Assembly: GCA_017744755.1 (NCBI GenBank)
Contig: JAGIAU010000038.1
Coordinates: 1-13,199 of the forward strand
Direction: 5' to 3'
DNA length: 13,199 bases
Origin: Microbacteriaceae bacterium
GTDB taxonomy: Bacteria; Actinomycetota; Actinomycetes; Actinomycetales; Microbacteriaceae
How positions within the stretch are numbered: position 1 is the stretch's first letter; each line of letters opens with the position of its first letter. The notes below the pieces were generated by a model. That model ran no database searches, had not been told where the DNA came from, and saw only the letters and a program-made list of their open reading frames with translations. Made by a program: the position numbers and the translations under genes. Shown here one piece after another: positions 12,750 to 13,199 of the stretch.

Positions 12750-13199
12750 ATGAACGAGACCCAGCACCCCGCGTCCGAGCCGGAGCAGAACGCTCCCGAG
12801 CAGGCCGAGCAGCCCGTCGCGCCACCGGCCTCCGCCGAGGCCGCGGCGACCGCCGAGGCGAGCGGCGCCCCCTCCTCCTATCTCGGCGCGCCCCCCGCCG
12901 CCCCCGCGGAGCCCGACGTCGTCCGCGTCGCCGTGTCGGCGCCCGCTCCCACGCCGCGCCGCCGCACCTGGATCCCCGTCGTCGGCGCGCTCGCGGCCGG
13001 CGCGGTGTTCGGCGCCGCCGCCGGTGCGGGCTCCGCCCTCGCCGTGCTGCGCGCCGACGGCTCGGCGAGCGGCGCCCCGCTCCCGGTCTCGCCGCAGACC
13101 ATCACCGTCAACGACACGACGAGCGTCAACGCCGTCACCGCCGTCGCCGCGAGCGCGATCGACTCCGTCGTCACGATCTCCGTGAGCGATCAGGCGGTC
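12750..13199 (+). CDS. Membrane-anchored HtrA/DegP-like serine protease, N-terminal part
   Basis: The frame is open from the ATG at 12750 to the window edge (150 codons seen, 3' end missing). Residues 1-68 are a low-complexity Ala/Pro/Glu/Gln segment, probably disordered and cytoplasmic. RRR at 70-72 precedes a single membrane segment at about 74-100 (WIPVVGALAAGAVFGAAAG and onwards), giving an N-in, C-out topology. After a short linker, residues 121-150 (NDTTSVNAVTAVAASAIDSV, then VTISVS) match the start of the trypsin-like domain of actinobacterial HtrA/PepD-type proteases, where N-A-V-x-x-V-A leads to S-V-V-x-I. The His-Asp-Ser triad and any PDZ domain would lie beyond the window, so activity cannot be judged. 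It is probably a cell-envelope quality-control protease, unconnected with haem synthesis. Confidence 0.75.
   Translation, partial: MNETQHPASEPEQNAPEQAEQPVAPPASAEAAATAEASGAPSSYLGAPPAAPAEPDVVRVAVSAPAPTPRRRTWIPVVGALAAGAVFGAAAGAGSALAVLRADGSASGAPLPVSPQTITVNDTTSVNAVTAVAASAIDSVVTISVSDQAV

Overview
The window comes from a very GC-rich actinobacterium. Third codon positions are almost entirely G or C, GTG starts are common and most genes overlap or nearly touch. The gene set, plus intergenic repeats of the CCCTTCGA...CTCAGGG type, suggests Microbacteriaceae or a close relative; this placement is an inference, not a measurement.

The window is essentially a complete haem factory. It encodes all nine enzymes that convert glutamyl-tRNA to haem b by the coproporphyrin-dependent route of Gram-positive bacteria: HemA, HemL, HemB, HemC, HemD, HemE, HemY (coproporphyrinogen oxidase), HemH (coproporphyrin ferrochelatase) and HemQ (coprohaem decarboxylase). 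hemA (104-1447) is on the minus strand. It is divergent from an uncharacterised, extremely acidic small protein (1585-2019) and the plus-strand operon hemE-hemY-hemQ-hemH-hemC-hemD-hemB-hemL (2105-10548). A nitrilase-superfamily amidase (10558-11355) probably ends the transcript. A GC-rich inverted repeat separates it from a convergent class I aminotransferase (11392-12591, minus). The right edge carries the N-terminal part of a membrane-anchored HtrA-like protease (12750 to end, plus).

The most unusual structure is at the hemH/hemC and hemD/hemB junctions. Each holds two tandem copies of a short repeat of one family, in opposite orientations at the two sites. At both sites the repeat forms an in-frame mini-ORF (30 and 14 codons) whose start overlaps the upstream stop by 4 bp and whose stop overlaps the downstream start by 4 bp. 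The run of 4-bp stop/start overlaps therefore continues unbroken from hemE to hemB (eight junctions) despite the repeats. The repeats also supply the Shine-Dalgarno-like sequences of hemC and hemB and encode the last twelve residues of HemD. This looks like repeat DNA domesticated, or selectively tolerated, as a translational relay.

There is no gene-free stretch longer than 300 bases. No tRNA, rRNA, CRISPR array, insertion sequence or recognisable riboswitch was seen.
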